From NCBI RefSeq assembly GCF_012927205.1, contig NZ_JABBGC010000004.1, positions 1 through 64,000 on the forward strand: 64,000 nt of DNA. Reading direction: 5' to 3'. Numbering within the stretch: position 1 is the stretch's first letter; each line of letters starts with the position of its first letter. Made by a program: the position numbers and the translations under genes. Below are positions 1 to 8,848 of this stretch, one piece after another. This stretch comes from Chitinophaga fulva. Lineage in GTDB: Bacteria > Bacteroidota > Bacteroidia > Chitinophagales > Chitinophagaceae. The notes under the pieces are model-generated. The model was not told the DNA's origin, ran no database searches, and was given only the letters and a program-made list of their open reading frames with translations.

Positions 1-7
1 CAAAGAT

Positions 8-121
<114 letters not shown>

Positions 122-129
122 TTATTAGG

Positions 130-165
130 AAAAGCCCTGATGTTCATACATCAGGGCTTTTTTGT
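130..165 (+). terminator. rRNA operon terminator
   Basis: A perfect stem AAAAGCCCTGATGT/ACATCAGGGCTTTT with a 4-nt loop is followed by a run of T. It sits just after the 5S gene and is a standard intrinsic terminator for the rRNA operon. Confidence 0.9.
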
Positions 166-269
166 TTTTATATCTTCCTACCCGGTGACTGCAACACCCC
201 AAAAAAATAACCCACCGAAAAATTGCTTTCCCGGTGGGCATCTATCTACTTAAAGTAAAAATCAAAAGA

Positions 270-1103
270 TTATCTCCGCTTTCTGTCTTTCTTAAAATCA
301 TCATACCAGTGGGCAATATTGATGGAGGCGCCCATGGTAAATACTACCTGTTGAAAATAATCATTCATCCTTTCGTAACTGTTCAGATTATCGTTCAGCG
401 GTACGGAAAACAGCAGCTGTGACTGGAACTTGACATATTTATATCCCACGCGGACAGTAAAAGCAGGTTCGTAAAACGCAGTAGGTTTAGCTGCCACATT
501 TTGAAAATCAGCTTTCGCCGTAGCATCATTTGCATAGGCTTTCGGACCCATGTAGGAATCATAAAAATTTACAAAGGAAAAGCGGCTGCTGAAAGCGGCT
601 TCCACAATAGGATGTACAAAACCAATGCTAGGCTGAATAAAGAACTTGGAAAACCGGTTGCTTAAACGGTAATCTTCCCGGTTAACCCCCTGCTCATTAC
701 CATAAGGGGCCAATGTTCTGAAGCCACCTGCGCCCCCGCCTGCATACACGTCCAGCACCATTTTTTTCTTAGGGTCCAGTGGTTGAAAAAAGCCAATGGC
801 GCCTTCCACCACACCGCCGCGAAGCGCATGATTGGTGAAGAGGTCATTATCTGTATTGTTGTTATTGTAATCATTATCCGGCGCGTCTATCTTATAGACA
901 TACTGTCCGTTGGCCATTATCGCGATATGGTTGGTGACCGCGAAAGCCGCCTGTAGATTGTAGGGAGAGATGCTTGCTTTGAATTCATTTTTCTCCTTCA
1001 GCAACGGTGCATTGGCCGCATTGGGAGAATAGATATGCCTGGCACAGGATGTTAGGCCCAATATGCCTGACAGGGCGATGCCTGCGAGATAATGGTGTTT
1101 CAT
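270..1103 (-). CDS. beta-barrel-like lipoprotein of unknown function
   Basis: 277 residues. The N-terminus is a lipoprotein signal peptide with lipobox LTSC (Cys20), so the protein should be anchored in the outer membrane. The rest is rich in alternating hydrophobic and aromatic strands and glycine, and ends with a short basic tail, which resembles outer-membrane beta-barrel or porin-like proteins of Bacteroidota. No catalytic motif is visible. The ATG lies 35 bp downstream of the stop of the LacI-type regulator on the same strand, so the two are probably co-transcribed, and the regulator may control it. No substrate can be named. The call of an outer-membrane protein is fairly safe; the barrel is inferred from composition only. 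Confidence 0.7.
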   Translation of the reverse strand: MKHHYLAGIALSGILGLTSCARHIYSPNAANAPLLKEKNEFKASISPYNLQAAFAVTNHIAIMANGQYVYKIDAPDNDYNNNNTDNDLFTNHALRGGVVEGAIGFFQPLDPKKKMVLDVYAGGGAGGFRTLAPYGNEQGVNREDYRLSNRFSKFFIQPSIGFVHPIVEAAFSSRFSFVNFYDSYMGPKAYANDATAKADFQNVAAKPTAFYEPAFTVRVGYKYVKFQSQLLFSVPLNDNLNSYERMNDYFQQVVFTMGASINIAHWYDDFKKDRKRR

Positions 1104-1138
1104 AAAGTTGTAGGTTATATCACTGGTTGATGTTAAAA

Positions 1139-2173
1139 TTACTGTTTTTGAAGCATGGTTGATTCCCGCTGGATAAGTTCTACCGGGAAAACAAAGTTTT
1201 TGGTGACCTTACTGTTCTCTTCATGGTTGATCAGCTTCACAATTGTCTCCACCGCCTTTTGTCCCATGTTATAGCCCGATTGCTCGATCGTAGTGAGCGA
1301 AGGGGAGATAATGCGGGAGGAGAGGTCATTCGAGTATCCTACCACCTTTATTTGCCCTGGAACGGCTATGTTCCGTTTGTTGGCCTCCTGAATGAAAGCA
1401 ACAGCAGAACTGTCATTGGCCGCAAACAACCCGTCGGGCAGATCACCTTTATCAAATAGTTCCCTCGCGGCCTGACCGGCAGCATCCATGGTAAGGTTAT
1501 GGATGTATACCAGTTGTTCATCATAAGGGATGTTGTATTTGGCAAGCGCTTCTTTGTATCCTGAAAGCCTTTGCTGGTAAAGATTGCAGGTAAGCAGACC
1601 AGAGAAGTGCGCAATCCTTTTACAGCCCTGTTTGATCAGGTGTTCTGTAGCCAGGAAGCCGCCTTTAAAGTCATCCCCGGTGATGCTGTAGCCTGGAAAG
1701 TCTACCGGTACACGATCGTAGAATACAAGGGGAATATTATTTTTTATAAAAGGACTGAAGTGGTCGAAGTTGGTGGTGAACATGGAGGCTACTGCCAGCA
1801 GGCCATCTACCCTGAGGGAGTAGAAGGTGTGTGCCAGTTCTTTTTCCATGGCCACTGTTTCATCGGATTGGCCGATCACGATGCTAAAGCCGTATTTATG
1901 TGCTTCGTGCTGGATACCGCTGATGGCGGTACTTTGGAAGTACATGGAAGTACGGGGTACAATCAGCCCTATGATGTTGGAACGTTTTTTACGCAGGCTG
2001 GAAGCTATCCAGTTGGGCACGTAACCCATGTCCATGGCCGTTGCCTGAATTTTCTCCCGGGTTTCCTCGTTGATCAGCGGATTGTTTTGCAAAGCACGTG
2101 ATACGGTGGAAGCGGATAAGTTCAGTTTTTGAGCAATGTCGTATATCGTTATTTTATTAGTACGCTCTTTCAC
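1139..2173 (-). CDS. LacI-family transcriptional regulator
   Basis: 344 residues, the usual length of the family. Residues 8-29 form the LacI helix-turn-helix (ITIYDIAQKLNLSASTVSRA), followed by the hinge helix and a periplasmic-binding-protein-like ligand domain (NIIGLIVPRTS, then GFLATEHLIKQGCKRIAHFSG, then the late DGLFAANDSSA segment). Such regulators bind palindromes with a central CG and respond to a sugar or related metabolite; the ligand here is unknown. The only suitable start is a GTG. A TAGCTTTA sequence about 40 bp upstream could be a -7 element. It is followed at 35 bp by the lipoprotein gene. Candidate operators elsewhere in the window are at 5301-5314 and 11041-11052, but a link to this protein is only a guess. 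Confidence 0.93.
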   Translation of the reverse strand: MKERTNKITIYDIAQKLNLSASTVSRALQNNPLINEETREKIQATAMDMGYVPNWIASSLRKKRSNIIGLIVPRTSMYFQSTAISGIQHEAHKYGFSIVIGQSDETVAMEKELAHTFYSLRVDGLLAVASMFTTNFDHFSPFIKNNIPLVFYDRVPVDFPGYSITGDDFKGGFLATEHLIKQGCKRIAHFSGLLTCNLYQQRLSGYKEALAKYNIPYDEQLVYIHNLTMDAAGQAARELFDKGDLPDGLFAANDSSAVAFIQEANKRNIAVPGQIKVVGYSNDLSSRIISPSLTTIEQSGYNMGQKAVETIVKLINHEENSKVTKNFVFPVELIQRESTMLQKQ

Positions 2174-2261
2174 TTTTGAGGCTGTATTTAAATTAAAGGT
2201 AAAGCTATATTAAGCAATTTCCGCAATAATATAAACAGGTGCCCCGGGTGCGTAAAATGAA

Positions 2262-2292
2262 AAGTCCCCTTCCATCTTCCGGAAGGGGACTT
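2262..2292 (-). terminator. terminator after the zinc protease gene
   Basis: A perfect 12-bp stem AAGTCCCCTTCC/GGAAGGGGACTT with a 7-nt loop lies 27 bp beyond the protease stop codon. On the minus strand it is followed by CTTTTCATTTT, fitting an intrinsic terminator for the leftward protease gene. Confidence 0.85.
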
Positions 2293-2318
2293 GATAATTT
2301 TTCGTATATACTTCTCCG

Positions 2319-4871
2319 TTATTTAGGGTCCAGTGCTTTAGAAATACGGGCGATGAGGTCCTGGTAGTGATTGCGGGTCATTGCATCACCGGAGCCGGCC
2401 GCAGCGCGGAGGTCATTTCTGAGCATGGAGAGTTGTGCACGGGCGATACCGGCAGCATCTGAGCGGGATGCATCAGGCGCGCCAAAACTAGGTATCGGGC
2501 TTGGTGCAGCTGGTGCCAGCATACCGGTCAGGTTGTCAACATAAGTACGTTGCAGGTTGCGGCGGTAGTTATCCACTGCCTGGTGTGCATATACTTCTGT
2601 GAAGATGGCTTTTTTCAGATCGTTGAGCATCTCCAGTGGCTGATAGGCGGCGGCGCCCTGAGCAGCTTCGGCCGCGCTCAGTTTATTGAGTGTGTTAACA
2701 GACACCAGTCTGCCGAGTACAGGTACTTGTGTAGACATGACCAGCGCAGTACCATCACCACCGATGCGGCTGAGCAGGTCCTGGTTAACCAACCATTTAG
2801 GCGTGGTAAACAGCTGCTGGGAGAGGAACTGGATAGCTTCTTTCTGCGTGGCTTTTGGAACGTATTCGTATACAGCGCCTTCCTGTTCTACGGTTTTAGG
2901 TGTTTCGTAGATACCGCCCACATTTTTGGTAACATGGCCCATATAGCGGCCAAACTGAGATACGATTTCTTTATACAGTTCAGAGAGGTTGGTGTATCCT
3001 TCGTTGTTTACACGTGTCCAGGCGAGGAGGTTAGGCATGATGCGCTGCAGGTTTTTGATACCGTAAGTGCTGGCCTTCATGGCATTGTCGCCGAGGTCTT
3101 CGTTCTGGGAGCGGGGATCGTTAGGATTGGACTCCGTACCGAACCAATATTTTTTATCCTTCAGTTTTTCCACTGTCATTTTATTGAGGATAGGTGTTTC
3201 TGCTTCCGGTGTTTTAGCATCGGACAGCAGCTGATATCCCCATTGGATAGCCCATTTATCATAGAAGTTGATACGTGGGTAGAGATCGGCTCCGGAGATG
3301 CCATCACCTGGTTGCGCCACGTAGTTGAAGCGGGCGTAGTCCATGATAGAAGCAGCGTGACCATTCTTTTTCACCCATTCTTTATCGCGCAGTTTTTCCA
3401 CTGGATAAGTAGAGCTGGAGCCGAAGTTATGACGGAGGCCGAGGGTATGTCCTACTTCATGGGAAGAAACGAAGCGGATGAGATCGCCCATGAGTTCATC
3501 GCTGAATTGCATGTTGCGGGCACGGGCGTCGTTAGGGGAGGCCTGTACAAAGTACCAGTTACGCAGCAGTCGCATTACGTTGTGGTACCAGTTGATATGG
3601 CTTTCCAGGATTTCGCCGGAGCGGGGATCGTGTACGTGAGGGCCGCTGGCGTTGGGCACATCAGATGGTTTGTACACGATAGCGGAGAAGCGGGCGTCTT
3701 CGATGGACCAGGTAGAGTCTTCCGCTTTGGTGGGGGCCATTTTAGCGATGATGGCATTTTTAAAGCCCGCTTCTTCGAAGGCAGACTGCCAGTCATTGAC
3801 ACCCATGATAAGATATTTGCGCCATTTAGCAGGAGTCGCCGGATCAATATAGAACACGATAGGTTTCTGTGGTTCCACGAGTTCACCGCGCTTATATTTC
3901 TCCATGTCTTCCGGTTTGGGTTCGAGGCGCCAGCGGGTGATCATCTGGAGTCTTTTTACACCTTGTGGGTCAGCGTCGAAGTCGGTGACACCGGTAGTGA
4001 AAAAGCCTACACGCGGATCGAAGTAGCGTGGTTTCATGGGAACAGCGGGGAGCAGTACCATGGAGCTGTTGAGCTCAACGGTAGCGAAGCCTCCTGGTGC
4101 TGGCGGGGCGCCTGGCATAGAGGGGCCTCCCATGCGGGAATATGTTTTAACGGTTTTGATTTCGGTGTTCATGGGATAGGACCTTACATCGGAGATGTAG
4201 GATTTATCCGGTTGAGCGCCACCGAGTTTCAGCATACTTTTTATGGTGCCATCGAAGAAGAGCACGTCGTTATCACCGGCGATATATTCGGTGAGATCGA
4301 TTACGCTACCGTTGCCTGATTTAGAGAATGCTTTGATATCGAAGGCAGCTACAATAGGCTGGAGGTTGGAGTTCATCACAGCGGTGAACATGGGCTGTGT
4401 AGAGTCTTTCGATACTTCCGAGTAGGAGATATTTTTAAGGAAGATGCGGTTGTTGGGTCCTTTTTCGAAGCGGATCACGTTTTCGCCGATGATGTCTCCG
4501 GAGAAGCCCATCATTTGTGCGCGCAGTCCGGCGGCGGATTTAGAGATCCTGTTGACAACGAGGACATCTCTACCGAGGAGGGAGTCAGCTATTTCAAAGA
4601 AGTAGCGGTCATCCTGTTTGTATACATTGAACAGTCCGGAATCTGCAGTGGCTTTATCGTTGATAACTTCCGCGAAGGGTTTGACAGCAGGTTTAGGGCC
4701 CGGTTTGATCATGGGAGGTTTAGCGGTCGTGTCTTTAGCCGGGGCTGTAGTAGCTGGCGGTGTGGCGTTTTTCTTTTTCCGCTGTGCAGCAGCGGGGGTA
4801 GAAACGGATGTGCTGAGGCAGGCGATACCGGCCGCTGCGAGCATCAGTTTCAAGTGGCGTGGTTTGTACAT
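2319..4871 (-). CDS. secreted zinc-dependent metalloprotease (DUF5117/DUF5118-type)
   Basis: 850 residues with an N-terminal signal peptide (cleavage expected near TPAAA, residue ~29) and a low-complexity Thr/Pro/Lys linker. The metzincin zinc site HEVGHTLGLRH is at about residue 469, followed by a Met-turn-like SIMDYARFNYVAQPGD. These, with the paired conserved domains before and after, match the large Bacteroidota zinc metalloproteases annotated with DUF5117, DUF5118 and DUF4953. It should act in the periplasm or outside the cell on peptides or proteins. It is monocistronic, with its own terminator. A clear paralogue (871 residues) at 37152-39767 heads a SusC/SusD operon. The ATG at 4871 gives a proper signal peptide. 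Confidence 0.92.
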   Translation of the reverse strand: MYKPRHLKLMLAAAGIACLSTSVSTPAAAQRKKKNATPPATTAPAKDTTAKPPMIKPGPKPAVKPFAEVINDKATADSGLFNVYKQDDRYFFEIADSLLGRDVLVVNRISKSAAGLRAQMMGFSGDIIGENVIRFEKGPNNRIFLKNISYSEVSKDSTQPMFTAVMNSNLQPIVAAFDIKAFSKSGNGSVIDLTEYIAGDNDVLFFDGTIKSMLKLGGAQPDKSYISDVRSYPMNTEIKTVKTYSRMGGPSMPGAPPAPGGFATVELNSSMVLLPAVPMKPRYFDPRVGFFTTGVTDFDADPQGVKRLQMITRWRLEPKPEDMEKYKRGELVEPQKPIVFYIDPATPAKWRKYLIMGVNDWQSAFEEAGFKNAIIAKMAPTKAEDSTWSIEDARFSAIVYKPSDVPNASGPHVHDPRSGEILESHINWYHNVMRLLRNWYFVQASPNDARARNMQFSDELMGDLIRFVSSHEVGHTLGLRHNFGSSSTYPVEKLRDKEWVKKNGHAASIMDYARFNYVAQPGDGISGADLYPRINFYDKWAIQWGYQLLSDAKTPEAETPILNKMTVEKLKDKKYWFGTESNPNDPRSQNEDLGDNAMKASTYGIKNLQRIMPNLLAWTRVNNEGYTNLSELYKEIVSQFGRYMGHVTKNVGGIYETPKTVEQEGAVYEYVPKATQKEAIQFLSQQLFTTPKWLVNQDLLSRIGGDGTALVMSTQVPVLGRLVSVNTLNKLSAAEAAQGAAAYQPLEMLNDLKKAIFTEVYAHQAVDNYRRNLQRTYVDNLTGMLAPAAPSPIPSFGAPDASRSDAAGIARAQLSMLRNDLRAAAGSGDAMTRNHYQDLIARISKALDPK

Positions 4872-5300
4872 TTGATCGATTGGTTTTTGTGTAACGTTCG
4901 TTTTTTTTTAAATGGGATTGCAATTACGTACATAAAGTATTAACTTATGAGGAAAATCCATAAGCGTGGGAAAGGGCGTAGGAATGGAAAAAAGGCGGGT
5001 TAAAGGCAGTGACGGAAGTTTGAACAGTAGTTGTCATACCAACCTTTTTATGTAATCATTTATTGTTATAGCATATAATATTTTTATATAGCATTTAACG
5101 GAGTGGGCAGAAGATACGCCGCTACAGTGTTGGGTTTGAAGAGGGGATGTATAAAAAAGTGTGCAGGCGGGTAAGCTAAAACCAATTAGCGGAGCCTCAA
5201 AGCGTTGACTGGCGCGGGAATAAATAAGTTCTCAGATTTGTAAGATTTCTGTTGGAACATTTGAATTTTTTCTTAAATTGTGCGTCCAACTTTGAAAAAA

Positions 5301-5314
5301 ATTAAACGCTTTCA
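5301..5314 (-). promoter_or_regulatory. LacI/CcpA-type operator-like sequence
   Basis: Read on the minus strand this is TGAAAGCGTTTAAT, matching the generic LacI-family operator pattern TGWAARCGYTWNCW at all but one position. It lies about 190 bp upstream of the exbB promoter. It could be chance in an AT-rich region; there is no direct link to the LacI gene at 1139-2173. Confidence 0.3.
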
Positions 5315-5406
5315 AATTTTTGGGACAGTAACAAATTAAGAGGACTGCATATTATTGGTTATTTGCTGACGTAAGTGTTCGCTCAAAACAAAAAACAAGT
5401 GGTTGA

Positions 5407-5428
5407 AAAGCCCTGTGGTAGGGCTTTT
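5407..5428. terminator. hairpin AAAAGCCC/GGGCTTTT
   Basis: An 8-bp perfect stem with a short loop, similar in build to the proven-looking terminators in this window, but with only a short T run after it. No coding gene precedes it on the plus strand. It may end a small RNA transcribed from the preceding 200 bp, or just be a leader structure. Confidence 0.4.
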
Positions 5429-5469
5429 GTGGTGTAAGGTTAATTTTTGTGGGTTTTTTTGGGCTGCAC

Positions 5470-5499
5470 TTGTTTTTTTGGGCCAACCTTATAACTTTG
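5470..5499 (+). promoter_or_regulatory. promoter of the exbB-exbD-exbD-tonB operon
   Basis: TAACTTTG at 5492-5499 matches the Bacteroidota -7 element TAnnTTTG. A TTG at 5470-5472 lies 19 bp upstream, the usual spacing for the -33 element. Transcription should start near 5505, leaving a leader of about 120 nt that contains the two ATTAAAGAGTA repeats. Confidence 0.7.
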
Positions 5500-5627
5500 C
5501 GAATCGCTCATTAAAGAGTAAATTAAAGAGTAAATTGAGTGCTGGGAAGCATTCCACAATGAGAATTTGTAAATCGTAACTTCTAACAAACAATAGTTTA
5601 ATTTTTAACACTAAAATTTCAATCAAC

Positions 5628-6482
5628 ATGGCTGAGACTAAAACAACTGTGACTGCAGCTACAGCTAAGGCTTCTTCTCATCAACCTAAAAAGTCGTCCA
5701 ACCTGTTCGCGGCGTTGGCTGTGCCTATCTGTTTAGTGATAGGATTTCTGTTTTTCTTCTTTGTATTAGGTAATCCAGCCAACTTCCAAGGTAATAATCC
5801 AGATGGTCACCCAATTGATTCTGGTATTGGCAAGTGGTTTGGTACTGTTTACAAAGGTGGATTGGTAGTACCGGTATTGATTTCTGTATTGCTCGTTTGT
5901 CTGACTTTCGTAATCGAGCGTTTCCTGTATCTGTCTAAAGCTAAAGGTAAGTTCAGCGGTTCTGAGCTGGTACGTAAAGTACAATATCACCTGGCTAACA
6001 AAAATGTTGACGCAGCTTTAGCTGAGTGCGACAAACAGAAAGGTTCTGTTGGTAACGTACTGAAAGCTGGTCTGAAAAAGTACAAAGAGATGATGAGCAA
6101 TTCTGAGCTGGACACAGATCAGAAAATCCTGACCATCAAAAACGAAGTTGAAGAAACTACTGCGCTGGAACTGCCAATGATGGAAAAGAACCTGGTGTTC
6201 CTGTCTACCATTGCTTCCGTAGCAACCCTGCTGGGTCTGTTCGGTACAGTATTGGGTATGATTAAAGCGTTCTCTGCGATGTCTTCCGGTGGTGCACCAG
6301 ACTCTGCACAGCTGGCGTTAGGTATCTCCGAGGCGTTGATCAACACCGCTCTGGGTATCGGTACTTCCGCTATCGCGATCATCATGTATAACTACTTTAC
6401 TACCAACATCGATGGCATCACTTATGCTATTGACGAGTCCGGCTTTACTTTAACTCAGAGCTTTGCTGCCAACCACAAATAA
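5628..6482 (+). CDS. exbB: MotA/TolQ/ExbB proton channel protein
   Basis: 284 residues, inner membrane. Hydrophobic segments lie near residues 25-50, 82-105, 187-215 and 233-255. The conserved C-terminal channel signature is seen as ATLLGLFGTVLGMIKAF followed by ALGISEALINTALGIG, the pattern of ExbB/TolQ. It should form the pentameric proton channel that, with ExbD, drives TonB and so energises outer-membrane SusC transporters. It is the first gene of a four-gene operon (spacings of 60, 65 and 52 bp). The Ala/Thr/Lys-rich N-terminal 20 residues are cytoplasmic and common in Bacteroidota versions. Symbol exbB is by family; tolQ-like function cannot be excluded. Confidence 0.93.
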   Translation: MAETKTTVTAATAKASSHQPKKSSNLFAALAVPICLVIGFLFFFFVLGNPANFQGNNPDGHPIDSGIGKWFGTVYKGGLVVPVLISVLLVCLTFVIERFLYLSKAKGKFSGSELVRKVQYHLANKNVDAALAECDKQKGSVGNVLKAGLKKYKEMMSNSELDTDQKILTIKNEVEETTALELPMMEKNLVFLSTIASVATLLGLFGTVLGMIKAFSAMSSGGAPDSAQLALGISEALINTALGIGTSAIAIIMYNYFTTNIDGITYAIDESGFTLTQSFAANHK

Positions 6483-6542
6483 TTTTTTGTGGAATTTAAG
6501 CGGTTTTGAATCTATTTAAAGTAAACCATAAAAAAAGTAAAG

Positions 6543-7205
6543 ATGCCTAAAGTTAAAATGCCCAGGAAAAGCACGGCTATTGACATGACAGCAATGTGTG
6601 ATGTGGCTTTTCTGCTCTTAACTTTCTTTATGCTGGCGACGAAGTTCAAACCGGACGAGCCGGTAACGGTAGTTACCCCGTCTTCTATCAACACTACTCT
6701 TTTACCTGATTCTGATGTGTTATTGTTCACAGTAGATAAGGACGGCAGGGTGTTTTTCAGCATGGACGGCCAGCCCAAAAGAAAAAAAATGATCGATGAC
6801 CTGGACTCACAGTTCAAGCTTGGTCTGAGTGATAAAGAAAAGAAAAGCTTTATCACAGGAGCAAGCGTTGGTACGCCGATCAAGGACCTGAAAAATTACC
6901 TGTCTCTTTCTGAAGACGAGCGTAAGAAACAGGGTCTGGATAAAGGAATCCCTACTGATTCCGCTAACAATGAATTAAAGACCTGGATTGAGTATGGCAT
7001 GGCTGCACAGGAAGGTAGCATCAACAAAGTGAAGTACTGTATCAAAGCAGACAACGCCACTCCTTATCCTAAGATCAAGGAAATTCTGGAAACGTTCAAA
7101 AAGCAACACATCCAGAAGCTCAACCTGGTAACAAATCTGAAAGCAGCCCCTCAAGGTACCGCCGCATGGCAGGAAGAGCAGGCTGGTGGTAAGAAAAAAG
7201 AGTAG
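6543..7205 (+). CDS. exbD: ExbD/TolR biopolymer transport protein (first copy)
   Basis: 220 residues with a single N-terminal membrane helix (CDVAFLLLTFFML) preceded by a short basic cytoplasmic tail. Asp20 at the start of the helix is the proton-relay aspartate of ExbD/TolR. The rest is periplasmic: a beta-rich segment near 55-75, then an insertion of about 80 residues before a C-terminal alpha/beta region ending in a Lys-rich tail. It is longer than typical ExbD (about 140), as usual when Bacteroidota encode two ExbD paralogues in tandem. The two may form a heteromeric plug in the ExbB channel. Confidence 0.92.
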   Translation: MPKVKMPRKSTAIDMTAMCDVAFLLLTFFMLATKFKPDEPVTVVTPSSINTTLLPDSDVLLFTVDKDGRVFFSMDGQPKRKKMIDDLDSQFKLGLSDKEKKSFITGASVGTPIKDLKNYLSLSEDERKKQGLDKGIPTDSANNELKTWIEYGMAAQEGSINKVKYCIKADNATPYPKIKEILETFKKQHIQKLNLVTNLKAAPQGTAAWQEEQAGGKKKE

Positions 7206-7270
7206 TAAACGGCAGCAATGACTTCCTGACCTGGAAGGCTGCTGATTTAAAAACGAAAAAAAGAGCTACT

Positions 7271-7858
7271 ATGGCAGAAATGGATACCAGCAGTAGTGGT
7301 GGTGGGAAGAAACACGGTGGAACGAAATCGAAGAAACAATCTACCCGCGTAGACATGACTCCGATGGTGGACCTGGGTTTTCTTCTGATTACCTTCTTCA
7401 TGCTTACCACGACTATGAGCAAGCCCAAAACCATGGACTTGATCATGCCAAAAGATACCAAGGATGAGAAGGAGCAGAACAAAGTAAAAGAAAGTACTGC
7501 GTTGACCATCCTGTTGGGAAAAGATAACAGAGTATACTATTACGAAGGTTTGGCACAGGACCCGAATGCATCTGCAAATCCTGATTTCTTCAAAGCGACT
7601 TCCTTTGCCAACAAAGGTGGTATCCGCGATGAGATCATCAAGAAAAGGGATGAAGTGTCCAAATTCAGGAATGCAAAAGGAGAACCGGAAGATGTGGTAG
7701 TCATTATCAAAGCTGATGACGACGCCACCTACGCCAACTTCGTGGACATTCTGGACGAAATGGCGATCAACCGCATACAACGTTATGCAACCGTTGACAT
7801 CAGCGACCAGGATAAAACATGGATCAAGCAGACAGAAGCTGCTAACGGTGTTAAATAG
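7271..7858 (+). CDS. exbD: ExbD/TolR biopolymer transport protein (second copy)
   Basis: 195 residues. A hydrophilic Ser/Gly/Lys-rich N-terminus precedes RVDMTPMVDLGFLLITFFML, a single transmembrane helix with the key Asp34. The periplasmic region contains VVIIKADDDATYANFVDILD, the conserved C-terminal ExbD motif. It follows the first exbD by 65 bp. It should act with ExbB to convert proton motive force into movement of TonB. Confidence 0.93.
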   Translation: MAEMDTSSSGGGKKHGGTKSKKQSTRVDMTPMVDLGFLLITFFMLTTTMSKPKTMDLIMPKDTKDEKEQNKVKESTALTILLGKDNRVYYYEGLAQDPNASANPDFFKATSFANKGGIRDEIIKKRDEVSKFRNAKGEPEDVVVIIKADDDATYANFVDILDEMAINRIQRYATVDISDQDKTWIKQTEAANGVK

Positions 7859-7910
7859 CTTTTGTGGAATTAATCAAATTTTTGCATCCATATAAAAATT
7901 ACAATTAACA

Positions 7911-8747
7911 ATGGATTCAGCTAAAGTCTTAAAGTCCGATTTTCTTGATATCCTGTTTGAAGGCAGGAACAAGGAGTATGGGGCTTATGATCTGAGGAGA
8001 CAGTATAACAAGCGGGTGCGGAATGCCATTCTGGGTACCGTGTCTTTGTTCGTCGTGTTCTTCCTGGCTTATATCATCACCAACTATGTAAAAGCTTCTG
8101 AAGGTGAAAACAACAAGAAGCCGGTGATCCAGGAGATCAAGATGGAGGACGTGAAACTTCCGGATGATCCGAAAACACCGCCACCGCCTCCTCCTCCGCC
8201 GGCACCACCACCGCCGGTTAAACCTTCAGTGCAGTTCACTCCTCCGGTAATCAAGAAAGATAACGAAGTACCACCGGACGAAGAACCGCCAAAACAGGCA
8301 GATATTAAAGAAAAATCCATCAGCACTAAAACTGTGGAAGGTGACCCGAACGGTATCGATGCGGGCCTGCTGGAAGACAGTAAAGGTACTGGTGTGGTAG
8401 AAGCGCCTCCTGCTCCTGCAAAAGAAGAGATCTTCACTTTCGTAGAGCAGCCTCCTACCTTCCCTGGTGGTGAGGAAGCGCTGGCCAAATACCTGAGCAA
8501 AAACATCCGTTACCCACGCGTTGCGCAGGAAAACGGTATCTCCGGTACTGTATTCGTACAGTTCGTAGTTGACTCAGAAGGTAACATCAAAGATGTGAAA
8601 ACAGTAGGCGCTGCAAAAGGTGGCGGTCTGGAAGAAGAAGCTGTTCGCGTGGTAAGAACCATGCCTAAATGGAAAGCTGGTAAGCAAAACGGCCGCCAGG
8701 TTTCTGTACAGTTCAACCTCCCGATCCGCTTTACACTGCAAGAGTAG
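7911..8747 (+). CDS. tonB: TonB-family energy transducer
   Basis: 278 residues. The N-terminus holds the conserved FEGRNKEYGAYDLRRQY segment seen in Bacteroidota TonB, then one membrane helix (about 37-60), a Pro-rich spacer (residues 84-103, long proline runs) and a C-terminal TonB domain from about 188 (FPGGEEALAKYL, YP, GTVFVQFVVDSEG, final VQFNLPIRF). It should contact TonB boxes of SusC transporters across the periplasm. It closes the exb operon, with a strong terminator 20 bp after the stop. Confidence 0.95.
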   Translation: MDSAKVLKSDFLDILFEGRNKEYGAYDLRRQYNKRVRNAILGTVSLFVVFFLAYIITNYVKASEGENNKKPVIQEIKMEDVKLPDDPKTPPPPPPPPAPPPPVKPSVQFTPPVIKKDNEVPPDEEPPKQADIKEKSISTKTVEGDPNGIDAGLLEDSKGTGVVEAPPAPAKEEIFTFVEQPPTFPGGEEALAKYLSKNIRYPRVAQENGISGTVFVQFVVDSEGNIKDVKTVGAAKGGGLEEEAVRVVRTMPKWKAGKQNGRQVSVQFNLPIRFTLQE

Positions 8748-8766
8748 TACTGCCCGAGATATTACA

Positions 8767-8805
8767 CAAAAGCCCCGTTTCAAGCTCATTGAAACGGGGC
8801 TTTTG
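8767..8805 (+). terminator. terminator of the exb/tonB operon
   Basis: Perfect stem CAAAAGCCCCGTTTCAA/TTGAAACGGGGCTTTTG with a 5-nt loop, followed by ATTTTTAG. Strong intrinsic terminator between tonB and mnmE. Confidence 0.93.
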
Positions 8806-8813
8806 ATTTTTAG

Positions 8814-8821
8814 TACCTTTG
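8814..8821 (+). promoter_or_regulatory. -7 element of the mnmE promoter
   Basis: TACCTTTG matches TAnnTTTG and lies directly after the tonB terminator, 27 bp before the mnmE ATG. It overlaps an in-frame TTG at 8819, which therefore cannot be the translation start. Confidence 0.75.
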
Positions 8822-8848
8822 CCTTTCGTAAAAAAAATTCGTACCGGT

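Larger units (their letters stand above)
4872..5627. other. 756-bp intergenic region between the protease and the TonB operon
   Basis: A divergent regulatory region with no convincing gene. It contains a 6-bp inverted repeat CTTATG/CATAAG around 4946-4966, a LacI-type sequence at 5301-5314, a short hairpin at 5407-5428, a TAnnTTTG promoter at 5492-5499 and a 12-bp-period direct repeat of ATTAAAGAGTA at 5510 and 5522 in the exbB leader. The stretch 5230-5430 is AT-rich and ends in the hairpin, so a small RNA is conceivable but not demonstrated. Confidence 0.6.

Noticed and set aside
2550-4319. Long open frame on the plus strand (589 codons) opposite the zinc protease gene
   Set aside because: It is antisense to a well-supported protease gene and has a composition rich in Phe, Val and His without family features. 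Long antisense frames are normal in this GC-biased codon context.
8160-8230. CCG/CCA-rich repeats in tonB
   Set aside because: They encode the Pro-rich spacer of TonB and are not a repeat array in themselves.
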